From CAXQRU01 sp964226685 (GTDB lineage: Bacteria > Pseudomonadota > Gammaproteobacteria > Pseudomonadales > Cellvibrionaceae): a DNA stretch of 6,084 bases. The notes beneath the pieces are model-generated. The model did not search any database. It had not been told where the DNA came from and saw only the letters and a program-made list of their open reading frames with translations. Where the stretch lies: assembly GCA_964226685.1 (NCBI GenBank), contig CAXQRU010000153.1, positions 1-6,084 on the forward strand, read 5' to 3'. Positions 5,861 to 6,084 of this stretch are shown here, one piece after another; position 1 is the stretch's first letter, and each line of letters begins with the position of its first letter. A program made the translations under genes and the position numbers.

Positions 5861-6066
5861 TTTCTATATATAGCTGGAGAAACATATTGTAAGCCTCTAT
5901 GGAAAGATTTAATTGACTCAGAATGACCAACAAACAAATAACCACCAGGCTTTATAGATTGATATAAACGACTAATAATCTCTTTCTTTTTCTCAACATC
6001 AAAATAAATTAACACATTTCTAAGAAAAACCACATCGAAAACACCAACCTCAGGAAGAGGTTGATT
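5851..6066 (-). CDS. cheR: Chemotaxis protein methyltransferase CheR (partial, 5' part missing)
   Basis: Only the C-terminal 71 residues are present, beginning NQPLPEVGVFDVVFLRNVLIY at the contig edge and ending PAIYRKCI. The DVVFLRNVLIYFD block and the GGYLFVGHSES block are the late SAM-methyltransferase motifs of CheR, which methylates glutamates on chemoreceptors with S-adenosylmethionine. A full CheR is roughly 270-290 residues, so about three quarters is lost beyond the right edge. There is no reason to start at the internal GTG (6031-6033), because the frame is open to base 6066. Beyond that the frame continues into adapter and would add six false residues. The stop TGA (5851-5853) overlaps the start region of cheD. 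The fragment is noticeably AT-rich. Confidence 0.94.
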   Translation of the reverse strand, partial: NQPLPEVGVFDVVFLRNVLIYFDVEKKKEIISRLYQSIKPGGYLFVGHSESIKSFHRGLQYVSPAIYRKCI

Positions 6067-6084
6067 AGATCGGAAGAGCGTCGT
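6067..6084 (-). other. Illumina sequencing adapter remnant (right end)
   Basis: The last 18 bases (AGATCGGAAGAGCGTCGT) are the reverse complement of bases 4-21 of the window and match the reverse complement of the Illumina read-1 adapter. They are not genomic. Genomic sequence ends at about 6066. Confidence 0.97.

Noticed and set aside
22..6066. CRISPR array, tRNA/rRNA gene, insertion sequence or riboswitch
   Set aside because: I saw no regularly spaced repeats, tRNA cloverleaf, rRNA core, transposase or long structured leader; the genes fill nearly all of the window and the only sizeable gap is 167 bases.
1..6084. Terminal inverted repeats suggesting a transposon or linear replicon
   Set aside because: The repeats are sequencing adapter, and there is no transposase, replication or telomere gene between them.

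Overview
This is a 6,084-base piece of a gammaproteobacterial chromosome, most likely a metagenomic or synthetic-long-read contig. It is bounded at both ends by untrimmed Illumina adapter (bases 1-21 and 6067-6084), so the genuine DNA is about 22-6066. The assignment to Gammaproteobacteria is an inference from a YaiL-type DUF2058 protein ending in PDDLMW, an E. coli-like iron superoxide dismutase, a single-chain [4Fe-4S] fumarase of about 507 residues, and a DUF2007/zinc-ribbon protein. Genus and species cannot be told from the window.

Layout, left to right. (1) The 3' end of a plus-strand DUF2007 zinc-ribbon gene (to 272). (2) A minus-strand three-gene unit, transcribed from about 2990 down to 275: a membrane-anchored coiled-coil protein of unknown function, class I fumarate hydratase, and pterin-4a-carbinolamine dehydratase. 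The last two share an ATGA start/stop overlap. (3) A 167-base divergent promoter region (2952-3118). (4) Plus-strand sodB (3119-3694). (5) A strong, probably bidirectional terminator (3700-3725). (6) A minus-strand unit entering from the right: the end of cheR, then cheD, cheB and a DUF2058 gene, packed with overlaps or gaps of 17 bases or less and ending in that same terminator.

How the genes fit together. CheR, CheD and CheB are chemoreceptor-modification enzymes: methyltransferase, glutamine deamidase, and methylesterase/deamidase. They form the adaptation arm of a chemotaxis system whose CheA, CheW and receptor genes must lie outside the window. The fumarase family is [4Fe-4S]-dependent and superoxide-sensitive, and it sits head-to-head with the operon-external sodB, a plausible but unproven functional link. 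The pterin dehydratase recycles the cofactor of phenylalanine hydroxylase, but no phhA is visible here.

I found no mobile element, CRISPR array, RNA gene or clear candidate for an undescribed system. All genes except the coiled-coil protein belong to recognisable families. The points most worth a second look are the adapter ends (which create artificial inverted repeats and false ORF extensions), the unknown coiled-coil protein heading the fumarase operon, the fum-phhB coupling, and a composition drop towards the chemotaxis end.
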